64,000 nt of DNA from Ctenosaura bakeri (lineage: Eukaryota; Chordata; Lepidosauria; Squamata; Iguanidae). Shown here piece after piece: positions 33,307 to 45,972 of this stretch. The stretch covers positions 62,001-126,000 of the forward strand of contig CAOLHI010000739.1 of the NCBI GenBank assembly GCA_948474755.1, given 5' to 3'. Position numbers and translations under genes: made by a program. How positions within the stretch are numbered: position 1 is the stretch's first letter; each line of letters starts with the position of its first letter. The notes beneath the pieces were generated by a model that worked only from the letters and a program-made list of their open reading frames with translations, ran no database searches and was not told the DNA's origin.

Positions 33307-34214
33307 TGTTACTGCAGGTTAGGCCTCCCTGGAAATAGCATAAAGATATCATTTTGATATCAATAATTTAGCTCTCTTCCACCACCCCTCTCCACGTGTT
33401 TGTGAGGCCACCGGACAAGCACAGAACTAGGCTTGGCCGTCAAACGCTGCAATGTCCCAAAACAATACAGGCAGGACAGAAATAGCCAGATCACCGCTTT
33501 AGGAGACCTCTCTGCAAACACCCTCATTATGTATGCACGCTGTTTACAAAGGACTCCCTGCCCCGAAAAGGCAACTTGGCAAGCTGAATACTCAACTGCC
33601 AAGCACTGAGCATTTGCATACTGTCTACCTCTTTGTCAATTTGGACTTAACTCAATCATGCTAAATTCTGACCTTTCCAAAGCTTTGTCTTGCATCCAAA
33701 ACTCATTGTTTTCCCCAAGTATGGAATAGCCTGCAGTTACATTTCTCCCTATAAAAACCCCTGATTCCGAGACCTTCCTCGGATCGCTCCCGAGTTCCAG
33801 ACTGCCTTGCTGCCACTTTGCTTGGCGAGTTTCCCCTCAGCTACACATGCTGAGCCACATCGAACCCCAGCATCGCTCTCTATTCTTCCAGGCTTCAGGA
33901 CAGGTTTCGTATCAGCCAATTCAACAATTCCTCTCAAAATCCCTCTATATCACTTCAACCTTTATTTTCCTTAGTTGCTTGTGTGATTGTGTGTGTTGCA
34001 TACACTGTGTGTCTGTATTTAATAAAAATCTCAATTATTCTTAAACTTGGTGTGCTCCTTGGCTTGGTCTGACCCTGTAGACATTGGTAAAAGATTCCGC
34101 TGCGTTGCCCTGCCTCTCGCATTGCTAACTTGTGCTCTAGCTAATTTCCCCAAACTTAGTTAATTGAGAGCGCATATAGGTGTCCCTCCCGGGACCCCAG
34201 TAAACAGGGTAACA
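33307..34214 (+). mobile_element. Solo LTR of an endogenous retrovirus
   Basis: Inverted termini TGTTAC (33307-33312) and GTAACA (34209-34214), with CTTT directly outside both ends (33303-33306, 34215-34218), a 4-bp target duplication of the kind made by gammaretrovirus-like integrases. Internal signals are in order: TATAAAAA at 33750-33757 and AATAAA at 34021-34026, giving U3, R and U5. No primer-binding site or gag-pol-env follows, so this is a 908-bp solo LTR left by recombination. Confidence 0.8.
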
Positions 34215-35154
34215 CTTTGATACTTGTGTGCAGCAAACTCTCAATCCCATAACAAGAACAAAAAAACCATGCAAGGTATGCTCCCACTTATGATGAGCAC
34301 ATCTTCAGTGAAAATCTAGCTTTTGTTACAAAGATCCTTGAATCCAACCACTTGTCTAAATCTGGGGTTCTACTAGATTTGTTTTTTCTTAACATTGTTT
34401 TTCCCTTCTCAGAAGGGTTTGCATTTATTACTTTCTTTTTCTTATTACCTGTAACTAGGCTGCACTCATCACTCTAATCTTTTTCAATGAGGTTCAACTA
34501 TGCATTTCCTCAAGTGGGTTAAATACTCATATGGCATTTTTGAGACCTGAGTTACATCCATTGTTTTGTAGCCTTGAAAAACTGGTATCTTTTATTTACA
34601 TCAATCTTGAGACTGAAGGCTGGGATCCTGCATCCTACATCAATATGCAACTGTACAATGGCAGAGCTACATCACTGATGTGATGTACAACCATGCTAGT
34701 TAATAGCAACAATGCACAAAGGAGCACTACAAAAGATGTTCAGTTGCGCAACAGCAGCTTCCATGGCACCGCAAGAAACATTATGCATTGAGATACATTG
34801 CACAACAGGACACATCGTACACCAGAACGATTGTGCAATGGCTACACTGCTGGCTCTGCTTGCACCACAGTCTTGATGGTGTAGCTCCAACTCAGCTACC
34901 CTCCTGAGAATATATATATTGTGCAATGTCACAATGTCAACTACACATGATCATAAGCTGGTTTATGATGACATAACTTCTCAGAAAGAAGCCATCCAAT
35001 GCTTTTCCCCTAATCACCATGATAATATATATGAGAGCATGAAGAACACATACACAGGACAATGTGTCAGTTTGAAAATATGCAATGTGACCTGTTAACT
35101 GAAATGAAATCCTGTGTCAGCCAGTGACCTTTTGCTGCATGAAAAGGGCTTCAG

Positions 35155-35345
35155 AGGAAGAGAAGACAGGCTAGCACAATTCCATTATGCCTAGGCCCAG
35201 AAGCAGGTAAAAGGTCTTCCATCCATGCCAATAGCCACTGTCCTGACCCTGGAGGAAGAAAAGAAGAGGCTGGCACAACTCCATCATACCTTGGCCCAGA
35301 TGCAGAAGAAAGGCCTCCATCCCAACTGCCACTGCTAGAGACAAG
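35155..35345. repeat. Two imperfect tandem units
   Basis: Two units of about 95 bases share GAGGAAGA(G/A)AAGA, AGGCT(A/G)GCACAA, TCCAT(T/C)AT and GGCCCAGA(A/T)GCAG. Further on, 35400-35560 looks like a retroposon tail (TATATAAATAAATGAAAG) ending in (TAG)n/(TAA)n. Confidence 0.55.
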
Positions 35346-37316
35346 AAGAAGCAGTATCTGCTGGACTTAATCCCCTCCTACACCGCCATCCCCTTTTCTT
35401 TTTGTGTGATGTCTTAATTAAATTGTAAACCTGAGGGCAAGGAACTATTTTGTTGTTCTTTTACTTGTAATGTGCCATGTACAATGAAGGTTCTATATAA
35501 ATAAATGAAAGTAGTAGTAGTAGCAAATAGTAGTTGTAGTAGTAATAATAATAATAATAATTCCAACAATAACAATGCAGAGACCCTGTGGCAGCTAACA
35601 TTTTAAGACTTCTTACAATATCATTCATATACCAATTCATCTATCTCCCTTCCTGGTGCTTTCTGAAGCACCTTGCTTCATGTCAGGGTCATTGACGTCA
35701 ATTTTAATACTGCTGTTTCTTTGGAGTTTACAATAGGAATTGTTCTCCTTCTTTATGCACATTGGGAGTGGGCAAAATATAGTCTTCTAGAAGTTGTTGC
35801 ACTGCAACTCACATCAGCTCTACCCAGAATAACCAATGATGAGGAATGCTGGGAGATGCAGTCCAGTAACATCCAGAGAGCCACATAGTGGCTACTTGTG
35901 CAAGCAAACCAGCAACCCAAGCAAAGAAGGTGTTTTGCTCTGCATGTGTCTATTTTCCCAAATTGTTAGTCTGCTGCAATAGCCTCTGAACTTATTTCTA
36001 ACTTTGTTTACATATTCTAGATGTTAAGTCAAAGATTAAAATGAGTTGAAAGAGGATCAACTGTTTCTGGCAAGAACAGGGACTCTTCTTTAGCCTTCCT
36101 TTCATCCCAGGACAAATGACCTTGAAAACAACAGCAGGGCTGTAATTTGTGATAGTACATGTTCGTAGCTCCAAAGAAAAAGGAGCTCTAAATGACGCTT
36201 GATCTGCAGTCTCTGCCTTGGATAGCCAGAGGTTATCTCAGGATAACAAACCTAAGGATGATAACCCCTTTATCTTGCATGTTGATGGAGTCCCATGTTA
36301 TGTACTAGATATGCCATCATATCATTAATACCTTCATTGAAGAGGAAAAGCTACATCCCATGATCAGAACATAAAATTATATTTATTTTCCTGTTTCTTG
36401 CATGGAGAACTTCTTTCAAATGGTATCTTTGTGGAACAGGAAATTTTAAAACGTAAATGTAAAGTGGTGTGTGTTGGAAATTAAGCAAGTCGAAAGCAAG
36501 CTTGTGCTTTGGAAATTATGCAAGTTGAAAGCACATATTCACGGACAGACAGATAGACACACACACCCCTAAGGCCCCCCTGGATTACATAATGGGGAGG
36601 GGCTCACTCCAAAATAGTAGGAGCCCTTTCTGTCAGACCAAAAATTATAAGTCATACACATACACACTTGTGTGGGAGATCCAAAAGTGGTTGCTTAGTT
36701 TATATATTTTTCCCCTAAGTGTCTGATTCTTCTTTAAAGTAAAGGAACTTTGTATTATGAATATAAAACATCTGATTGTCTCCTTCTCACATACAAGGGG
36801 GAAAAAATAGAATTTATGTTCTTACTGGGCAAGACCACAAATAAGTTTGTGCTCTTTTCAAAGATTAGCATTTCAGGAAGGCTTGGGTGACAAAATTGTG
36901 CAGCTTTCTTAGGTTTTGATGCCCTCTCCAAACCTACCTTCACAGCCTACCAACTGATGTGTGTCAAAGGTACTGGAGATTGGAGGACTGGGACATGATG
37001 TCTCTTGGTTGTAGGACAGCTTGAGGACAGGCAACTGGAGAGACCCCTTGAGATACTACCATAACTGCTTGTCACTCTGACCAGGAGCATGGTCCTGTCC
37101 ACACAACCAGGCACTCAATGACCAAGAGGTCATTGTGAACATCATTTTCCATCACCCTGATCTCCAGCACTTTGGAAATGCTTTGGTTGGGCTGCTGCCA
37201 CACTGAGAAAGTGGGTTTGGGAGATCATATTTGTTATTCCTGACTCCATCACAAGTCCAGCTTATGATATTGTAACTGCTGAACAGGTTGCCAACCAACA
37301 TTTGCTGTTGGTTTTC

Positions 37317-37521
37317 TGTGCCTTAATTATTGACTTATGTGACACTAAGGCAGGATTCTCCTGGCACAGTTTGTTCAGAGTTTTGCTGTTGCCTTCCTCT
37401 GAGGATGAGAGAGTGTGACTTGCTCAAGGTCACTCAGTAGGTTTCCAAGACCAAGAGAGGATTCATACTCTGATCTCCCAATATCTAAGTCAATACTCAA
37501 ACCACTAAACCACACTGGTTC
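37317..37521 (-). mobile_element. tRNA-derived SINE, antisense
   Basis: Reverse copy of the family at 10162: GCCTTCCTCTGAGGATGAGA, GACTTGCTCAAGGTCACTCA, GTAGGTTTCC, and the tRNA-like head at the right end (CAAACCACTAAACCACACTG). Confidence 0.7.
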
Positions 37522-40220
37522 TAACATTATTATGTACCAAAATGCCTCTCTTCCAGTTGTTGGTTTTTTTTAAAAAAAGTCTTTTCACTCTCATGCAGGG
37601 ACACAAAACCTCAACAATCTCACTCCAGTAGGCAATTTTTTCCTCGTTCTTTCTTGCCAAGAGTGAGAAAATTTGCAAAAGTTGTTCACATCTCTGTTCT
37701 TCCCATTGATAACGCATAACATAAAATAATGAATTGTTTTAATGGTTGGAAAATATTTAGCATATTTAGTAGATGAATATGTGCCTTTAAGTAAGATGAT
37801 GGGAGTAACAATGTGACCGAGGAGACATGCTATTAGCAGTAGAGGGAACTGCCCTTTAACAGGATATGAGAGAGAAATAAAGAGACACCAGAATGAAAAA
37901 CAAAACAAAAAACAAGTTACTAGCTAGCCTGCTAGGAGGGTTTAGATAAAGATTTTAACTCTCTGAGGAAAGAGAACAGCAGCAATGCAGTTCTGGAGAC
38001 TAAAAGTGTTTTGCATGTGATTGAGTCTATGGAAACCAATGGAATCCAAATGCATATTTTTGAAAAGACAGAAGGGTATAAGTTTTAGGAGGGGAAGTGT
38101 TTTCAGTACCAAACTCATAATAACTTTAGGTTGGTCCAATTTCACAATTGAAATCTTTAATTGTAAATTTTAATTGTCTTAATTAAAATCTGCCTTCTTG
38201 CTTCACTCAAGATTCTCTGAGTTTCATTAGGCTCCAGGTAATTTTGTGGCAACATCATACTTCTCTGTAGTCTTGTTTTTGCTAAGTTTTGTCCCACTCT
38301 AGAGAAATATAAACTGTATGTCAAAAATTGCAGTTAGAATTTTGAAAAGACAGAAACCTAGGACAAGGTTTCTGACTAAAAAATGTAAGAATTCCAAACA
38401 CACAGGACACATAATTGTTGAGCTAGTTAGAACTTGGAACCAGATTTCTAAGAACTTCTTGGAGGTATTTCATTGCTTCTCAAAAGTCTTCCTTAGTTAT
38501 CTGTTTGTGTCTATGCAGAATTCAAACTTCTACTTCACTTTTAAAACCATGCATCCTTTGGGACCCAGATACCAAAATGAGTGTCTACTGTAGCACTGGT
38601 CTGCCCATGGGCTGAGATCAATACCAGAGGCTCCTCTCTGAGACTCTGACTGTCACAAGTGAGGTGGTGACTCAGAACACAGCCTTCTTGGTGGTGACGT
38701 CCCATTTAAAGAATTATTTTCCTGAAGAATCATGACCAGGAACAAAAACATTTAGCTAGCTTTTGTCGTACCTTGCAAATACTTTGTTTAAAAATAATTC
38801 TCTAGACTTTTAAGTGCCTAAATGGTGTTGATTTTACTATTATTTGTTTTTAATCAACTATTTTATGCTACTATTCAGCACCAAAGAGCACATAAGACTC
38901 CAGGATGCAGAATAGAGAGGCATGCAGGACAAACAGGCAGGATAAAGAAGCTCAGCCCAAAGGACAAGCTAATAAGCAACACCAAAAAGATTAATCAAGT
39001 ACCACCAGAGATCAAGAAAAGCCTGCTATTTATGCAAGCCCCAAGTGAAACAGGAAGTGGTTTCATACTTCTTCCTGTCTATGAGGATTTAATGAAGCTA
39101 GTCCAGAGTCTGAAGGTACTTTGCTGAAATACTGGCCCCTGCAGTCCCATCCTTTATGACACAGGAGATCTACACATCGATCCCATGCCCCCTACTACTA
39201 ACATATCCACCACCCCTCCAGAATGCCAGTGTCCATATAAAGATATCACTTTCAACTCAATCCATGTACGTGGAAACCACTGCATGTGTAAGCTAGAATT
39301 ATGTGGTTTGCTGTTACTGTATTACGTTGGTTGACTGATTCCGCACCCCCACCCCACCCAACCAATGAGCTGTGTGACTATAGCCAATGCATGTCAGTTT
39401 TTATAAAGATGAGTTCCATGTCCTCACACCCCCCAGTGATGTTCAGGGACATTGGAAGGAGGACAGATCTACTGAATGGGCAATTATGGCAAGTATGGAA
39501 ATGTAGTTATCCATGTGCTGGTTTGGAGAGGAAGATTTAATCCTATAAATTCTGCATGGATACAAGGGGGCTTCAAAACGTGGATATTATTTATGGCATC
39601 ATTTCTGAGCTGGAAGACTTGCCACATGCACTCGACCACCACATTGCATTGTGCAGTGAATAAGATCCTTCCATAAAGAATGTGCCCCCATGGATCTAAT
39701 TATAGGAGATGTGCACACGGCACACTGATAGCATAGGGGATATCTGAAATGTGCAGGTTTGTTCCTTTGTTCTTCATAATTGCTGTGCTTAGTGAGAAGG
39801 CACAAAGCTCATTTACTAAGTTCATCCAAATAAGTTGTTCAGCAGATCAGCAATTGCAGTTGCACAGCAATTGTGGTTCTCTGTTGGGAAGCTGCACATT
39901 ACCCAGGGAAGTATCATTAAAATATAATCTCCCATGGCATTGTGTAAATAAAACTAAGCTCTTTTGCTGAGCTGGCAGCACACAGAGAAAGCTTTCTGCT
40001 GTTGGCTAAGGAGAGAGTTTGATAAATCTTGTTAATATTCCCATATTGTTCAGTTGCTAAAAGTGGCAGAAATGTGACAATTGCTTGATAAAGAAATTCA
40101 AGGTCTCTATAACGGCTACCCAGCATACTTCAGCCAACAGATCTGTGGAACTGTGGAAAGAAATAAGATGTTTTGGAATTATTGTTTGCTTATGTTTCAC
40201 CTACGCTTCACTTATTCTAG

Positions 40221-40312
40221 TCCATAGAATCATAGAGCTAGAAGAGATCACAACAGTGAGTCCAACCCCCTGCCATGCAGGAACACACACTCAAAGCACC
40301 TCCAAATAATAG
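40221..40312 (-). mobile_element. CR1 LINE terminal fragment, antisense
   Basis: TCCATAGAATCATAGAGCTA, GAAGAGATCACAACAGTGAG, TCCAACCCCCTGCCATGCAG: the complement of the CR1 3' end. Confidence 0.8.
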
Positions 40313-41280
40313 TAAATATTATTTTATGTCAGTATGGTGAAGACTTAAGAAATACTGGCCCCTGCAGTCCCATCCTTAAGAAATTTGCTTATGTGGTCTG
40401 AGTGGAGACAGATAATCATGATTCTTGGAATGCTGAGGAAAATGGGGCAAAGAGAGAAGATATACAAGAAGAGGTTTGACTGTTCTCTAGTCAGCTAAGG
40501 CCAGCTGGAGCCAAAGGCAGAGACGAGATCAAAATATATTTAGATAGATGGGAACTGAGGGGATGAAAAGGAGTTAAGGGGGAAACTGTTAAATTGCTAT
40601 TAGATTGATACTGAAATAAGCATAGGATCAGTTTACATGCTTGACATTTGAATCTTTTCTTCTGAAATAAACGTTTCTTCTTGTTTCAGTTTACATCTCT
40701 GCAAGGAAGCCTTTCATGTAAGGGGTTATGAAAAAACGGGTTCTGCAATTACAACCCCAAATTCAGCAGAAAACGCATTGGGCTGCTCAGTTACCAAACC
40801 CCAGGATCCCAAGGGCTGGTGTCTAGTGAGCAACCTGAAGAGGGAATCTGTCACAGGACTTTATTCTGAAGTATGGGTTAAGTAGAATTCAGTACATTGG
40901 ATAGGTTCTTTAGAACTAAAATCTGCAGTAGATCCACCATTCCACTGACATCAGAGCCACCAGCCTCCACTACAAATCTAAAAACATAATAACTTTTGTG
41001 TTTGGTCCATTGGAAGCCATACATCTCCAGAGCCATAGTGGGAGATAATCTTTATTTATCTTTACTTAGTCCCAAGCTGGAAAAAGATACCTAAGGCAGA
41101 GGACATGATGGTATTCCTTAGCCAAAGCTATCATATTACAATACAAGGCCACCCAAACTTTGTATTAGCAAAGCTGATGGTTGATTTTAGGTGGTGCACT
41201 AGTCAATGGAAACCAAAATGGGCACTATAACCTAGAGGGCTAGAGGGTACATAACACAAACGCACATACACACACTCTGA

Positions 41281-41952
41281 GGCCATTTTCACACGATGTT
41301 GCTATAACGCTATAGCAACAGGCTGTTCTTGGTCCAGAAGCCATGCTTCCACATGATGTTGTTGCTATCCAGCTGCTGTCCCATCCCCAAGCATCATCAA
41401 ATCACCATATTCTATTTCCAGAAAAGATCTGTTAAGAGCCTCCTATAACGCTTCACTCCCATCAGCTGTCATAGTGCTTCCTGTTATGGCGGATCCAGCG
41501 GTGGGCTGGCTGTGGGCATGCACGGCTCGTCCCTCCCTCAGCAACCCCCATGGCATGGTAACTTTCTATCACCTCTCCCTGTTTATTTTAAATGTCTCCT
41601 TTGAGTCAAAACTTTTTATTTATTTTTTTAAAATATATTTTTAAACAGTATCGGGCAAAAGCGCAATAGTGTACTGGCATGTCATGCTGTTACAACATTG
41701 CTGTGTTAGTACAGCTTCCCCCCCAAAAAAAATCACTGCCTAATCAGGGGCAGTGGGGCAGGGTGAAAGTGGGGCCCAAGAGTGGCGAAGGACATTGTAA
41801 TGCAAAAGGAACACTAGTGGCAATACCACTACCCATCCAATTAAGGGGAAAGGGTGCAGAAAAGAGAGTCCCTAACCAACATCATTGCGTGAATGGCAAT
41901 GCCGCCTTTATAACGGTATAATGCACTAATGGCCTCTAGTACGGAAATGCCC
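41281..41952. repeat. GGCCATTTTCACAC inverted-repeat element, 672 bp
   Basis: Begins GGCCATTTTCACACGATG and ends CTAGTACGGAAATGCCC. Subterminal GCTATAACGCTATAGCAAC and TATAACGGTATAATGC are also roughly complementary. No transposase. Confidence 0.55.
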
Positions 41953-42475
41953 AAAATCTCCTCAATCACATAAGTCCAAATCAGAATATAGAGGTTTTTC
42001 TTTAATCTTGTCTTCCTTAAAATGAGAGAGGGAAACCTAGATCTTCTGCAAATTAATAAAAAATATTTTTAAACTTTTTTTTTTTTTTTTTCCAATTTTC
42101 AAAAGAGAACACCTTCCATAACACAGTGGAAACACAGTAGTTCCAAATCAGCTGATTTTATCAACTGTTTTTGATAAATTCTGCGTTAGAAGCATTGCCT
42201 GTTGCTTTGTGGTGCCATTAACCACAAGATATTAGCATAACATACACCCTTAAAATAGTTAGTTGCACTTGTTTTATAACGTGATTTCTAAAACTTGCCG
42301 GGGAGAGCTTGGTACAAATGTCAATCCACCTCCATTGTTACCTTAAAGCACAGTCCTCTCCATAGCAACCAGGAACTTTTCAAGGCAGAAATAAACTAAT
42401 CCTCTTCGACTTGCAGAGCACCATCCAGGAATTTTAAAAACATTGGACTTCCTGGCAGCTAAATACTCTGTGGGA

Positions 42476-42532
42476 TTTAAAAGGTCAGAGAGCCAAAGAT
42501 ACGCAGTCCTCCCCCTTTCCCCCTGACAGAAG
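42476..42532 (+). promoter_or_regulatory. Possible upstream promoter and non-coding exon of SLC39A12
   Basis: A TATA-like TTTAAAAGG (42476-42484) precedes pyrimidine-rich sequence and a perfect donor CAGAAG|GTAAGAAG (intron from 42533). Human SLC39A12 has a non-coding first exon as I recall it, and an AG that could accept this splice exists at 45609-45610. Speculative. Confidence 0.2.
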
Positions 42533-43302
42533 GTAAGAAGAAATCATTCGAAAGTGGGGTTTCCTTCTAAATGTTCTTTTCCCCCCATTACTAACCTCTT
42601 TCTTAACACTGTGCTAAACTTCAAAATTATTTTGTCAACTGTCACAAGCTCCATAGTGTTAGTATTTCATCTGACTGAAGGCCAGGCTTTGCTTTGTACT
42701 ACATACTTACTTTAACAGCCCCTTGGTGCTCTTGTATTAAGAAAACTTATATTTCTTTGTAGTAAAGCAGGTCTGATGTGTGGATATTAAAACATGGATG
42801 CTGCAAGCGAAGCTCATTTTTCAGTGAAGCTTATTTTTAAGCGAAGCTCATTTTTAAGAAAAGGATACGAGTGCATACATCCCAGTGTTTGTTATATAGA
42901 TTAGGCCATGCCTCCTAACCAAAAGGAACAGTTTGTCTTTTTGTAGGGCAGGGATATTTCAATGGAATGGAGGACATGTTAGAGGGGAAAAAAAATCTCA
43001 TCTGCAAATAAATACAGTGTGTGTTGCATTGGCATCAGGTAACTTTGGTATAAAATTTCTAATAGCATTTTTTGGTGGGAAAGATGATACCTTTACAAGG
43101 TCTTTTCAGGGAGACAAGAAAAAAATTAATATGTTTAAGCCAAAAAGGGTACGTTAAAATTGTATTTTACTAATGTCTAGTCTCATTGAGATTTGTTCCA
43201 GGATTTACATGAGGCCTCAGGGAAAGTTTTTAATATAAAATAAATATCAAAATAAACAAACCAAGCAAAGGCAGCCTAAACAGAGAGGTGATATTGGAGG
43301 TG

Positions 43303-44250
43303 CAGTCAGCACTTCACATTTGCAAGTTTGACTCTCACAAATTTGATTATTTGAGAGTTTTTCCAACCCCTGTCCCTCCTCCCTACCTCAGGCACTGCTT
43401 TTCTGGGGGAACCTTCCCTTTTGGCAGCTCTGGTCACACTGCACAGCCCTTTAAAAACCCACCTCTGATCCTCCTCCTCCTCCACCACCACCACCACCAT
43501 CAGCTGCTGCCTGCCCAGCAAGAGAGAGGAAGTATAGGGCCACTATGACCCTTTTCGCACAAGGCAAGTGAATCGCTCCATGGCATTGCTTACCGGTTCT
43601 TCTTGGGTCTGAAGTAACGCAGACTTTCCCTTGAGCCCTTCCGCAGGACTCCTCCATTAGTCCAGGGTGAACTGGAGCAGTGCGAGGTCTTTAGATCCGC
43701 ACTGCTCCGGCTGAAAATGGTGGCTTCCTGTGGCTTCCAGATTAAAATGGCGGCCTTGTGGTTGAGGACCAACCGCTGACTCTGGCCACACCCACAGCCC
43801 ACCCTCCGCTGATCGCAGGCTCACATTGGTGCGAGCCTGCGCATCTGAAGAGGTAAGCAGGAACACAATGGTGCATTCCAGAAAATTGAAAGACCAGATT
43901 TTTATGGTCTTTACTTAGTGTGCTGGAGACCATTTGGGGGTGGTTTGGATCAGACTAAGGTGCGGAACTATGTTAAATAGTCTGCACCTAGTCTGATCCA
44001 AGGTGCAGACGACCTCTGTGCCAGAACGCCTTGGTCTGTTTTAACACGTGCAGAAAGGGCCTCTGTAGACCCACCCACTTTCCCTCTCCTTTGCCTGAGC
44101 TGGTTTGGACCCTGGGTGCCCATTCTACCCATCATGCCTCAGACCTCTTCCCACAGACACACACACAGACACACATTATGATATCTGTGATTTTTTGAAT
44201 TTTGCTAGGGTCCTGCACCCCCAAACCTCGTGAATGTGGAGAGCCAACTG
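43303..44250. repeat. CAGTC... inverted-repeat element, interrupted
   Basis: Left end CAGTCAGCACTTCACATTTG and right end CGTGAATGTGGAGAGCCAACTG pair as terminal repeats and match the ends of 9500-9879. The middle is broken by the element at 43547-44061. A CCT/CAC trinucleotide tract lies at 43467-43500. Confidence 0.55.
43547..44061. repeat. GGCCCTTTTCGCAC element nested in the CAGTC element
   Basis: Starts GACCCTTTTCGCACAAGG and ends CGTGCAGAAAGGGCC, 515 bp. Flanking triplets TAT and TCT differ at one base. The interior contains a second complementary pair around 43945-44005 (CAGACTAAGGTGC / GCACCTAGTCTG). Confidence 0.6.
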
Positions 44251-45349
44251 TATATAGTCAGTCTACAGTGTCAGCATTAGTATTAATAGATTGGCTTGCA
44301 AGTGAGGTTAAGGAGGCATCTTTCATAACTTTCTCTGACAGATTTTCTCATGTTGCTGAGGAAACTGGCTCTACCTTCATTCACTCCCCAAAAGCATTTT
44401 TGGAGGCCAGGGTTGAGAGCAGGATGGGAAACTGCTTGTTCCAGTAATTTCCTTGGCATTCCTTGATTATGTGGGACAGCCCTGAATGACAACTGGTGCA
44501 GATTTGTCCCAGCTTTTAAGGACAATACAAGCCATTGCAAATTACATAATGGAGACCAATGTGTTGCAGCCCAATTTTATGTTGCATTAGAACAGAAGAG
44601 GTCCAGGTTCAGAGGGCTAGTCTGCCGTAACACTCAGTGGATGATCTTGAGACCATCACTTTGCAAATTTGGGAAAGGAGCAGGACATTGGAACAATTAC
44701 AGCTGCAAAGGTAGTCCTTTTCTAAACACACAGCAGAATGATGTGGTACTGCAGAGTATACAGTATTTGATCACATTTTTAAATGCTCCCTATGCCTTTC
44801 CAGATAGAAAAATCAGCAAAGCAGAGAAGAGCAGGGATAGAACCTTTTCCTTTGGTTTTCTTATCTCTCCTCCTTCTACAGTAGAGCATTCTGAAGTAGG
44901 AAACCTACTACTAGTTTGAAATGGTTCACTCCTATGTATCATCTCAGCATCCAACAATGTCTTAGGTCAAGGAATCTGTGGCTCTCCATATCTTATTGAA
45001 CTGCAGTTCCCATCAGACCTAGGCAGCCTGGCTGAAGAGAGGTGTGATGGAAGCAGCAGTTTGTTAACAGCTAGAAGGATGAAGGTCGGCAGCTCTTATG
45101 TAGATGTTTCAGCACTAGAGTAGAACCTGTGTGTGGCTTCCTCAGTTCAGTAAATTCATCTTATTGAGTGGTAGAAACGGGTTTGTAAGCATGCTGACTC
45201 CTACTGCTAATAAACAATCTTCACTGAATTTCTCTAGTTTTTACCGTGTACAGGGAAAGAGAAACTAATAATCTTCCCCTAAACTTATTATAGAAGCCTA
45301 TCATTATAAAATTTGCTAATGAGAAAGAAGCAATTAACTGGAAAGATGT

Positions 45350-45379
45350 CATCATCATCATCTTCATCATCATCATCAT
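45350..45379. repeat. (TCA)n microsatellite
   Basis: About ten TCA/TCT triplets upstream of the candidate promoter. It encodes a spurious poly-Ser ORF. Confidence 0.9.
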
Positions 45380-45526
45380 TCCTCATTATATTAGGAACGA
45401 TCTGTCTCTCAGTCAACCTTTTTCTGCCCACAGTCAACTTAGTTTCCTGCTGGTTTCCTGCTGTAAACTCTCTACAGACACTTCATTGTTCAGGAATAGC
45501 TTGTCACTGCAAATCAGCTTAGCCAA

Positions 45527-45640
45527 CCAATTAATAAATCCTTCTGAACATATTGCAGTTACTCTAATTAAGGGGTTTTCCCCGCACCCTTTATTATATA
45601 AATTCTTCAGGTTTCAAGTTTAAGCTGCAAACTGCAAACC
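45527..45640 (+). promoter_or_regulatory. SLC39A12: Candidate core promoter of SLC39A12
   Basis: CCAAT at 45527-45531 and TATAAA at 45597-45602, spaced as in a classic core promoter, with the start codon 92 bases after the TATA box. A start near 45628 is expected. The competing reading is that ATTCTTCAG (ending 45610) is an acceptor for an upstream non-coding exon. Confidence 0.45.
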
Positions 45641-45693
45641 ACGACTCCACAGGAATCAACGCCCAAAGCCACCACAGGCTACAAGAAGAGGAA

Positions 45694-45972
45694 ATGTCTT
45701 TTCTGACTACATATCAAGTTCTTTTGATCACCTCTTTGACTTTTATATTCAGCCCGCATCCTGCAAGAACACAGCAGAGAACTGGCAGAGAACTGAAGGC
45801 GGATAACAGCTATGCCTCCCACCAAAGCTATATGAGGGATGCTTTACCTATTATTTCAGCTAACAACTACTCTGAACACCGCCAGAACGAATCAAGAGAA
45901 ATGATCAGGATACTGCTGGAGAAAACTGTTTGTCCACAAAGGATTTATGAGAAGCAAGAGGACTGTAATCTG
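45694..45972 (+). CDS. SLC39A12: SLC39A12 first coding exon: signal peptide and N-terminal ectodomain
   Basis: The ATG at 45694 sits in GAGGAAATGT with a purine at -3 and is followed by a hydrophobic signal peptide ([19 protein letters not shown]). The exon continues to [18 protein letters not shown] and EDCNL, matching the start of the ZIP12 ectodomain. The donor is CTG|GTTAGT, a slightly weak GTTAGT site. Reading past it gives a spurious extension to 46017. Two sequons (NYS, NES) are visible. Confidence 0.9.

Larger units (their letters stand above)
22806..45500. other. Intergenic region MRC1-SLC39A12
   Basis: About 22.7 kb with no exon chain or conserved protein that I recognise. Besides the repeats listed separately, the stretches 27290-28900, 29200-29770, 30430-33160, 34215-35150, 35565-37316, 37522-40220, 40390-41280, 41953-43300 and 44251-45500 show only AT-rich unique-looking sequence, scattered diverged repeats and short random ORFs. 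Confidence 0.7.

Noticed and set aside
34650..34930. CA/TG-rich stretch with recurring TTGCACAA-like words as a possible tandem array
   Set aside because: No consistent unit length could be defined by eye.
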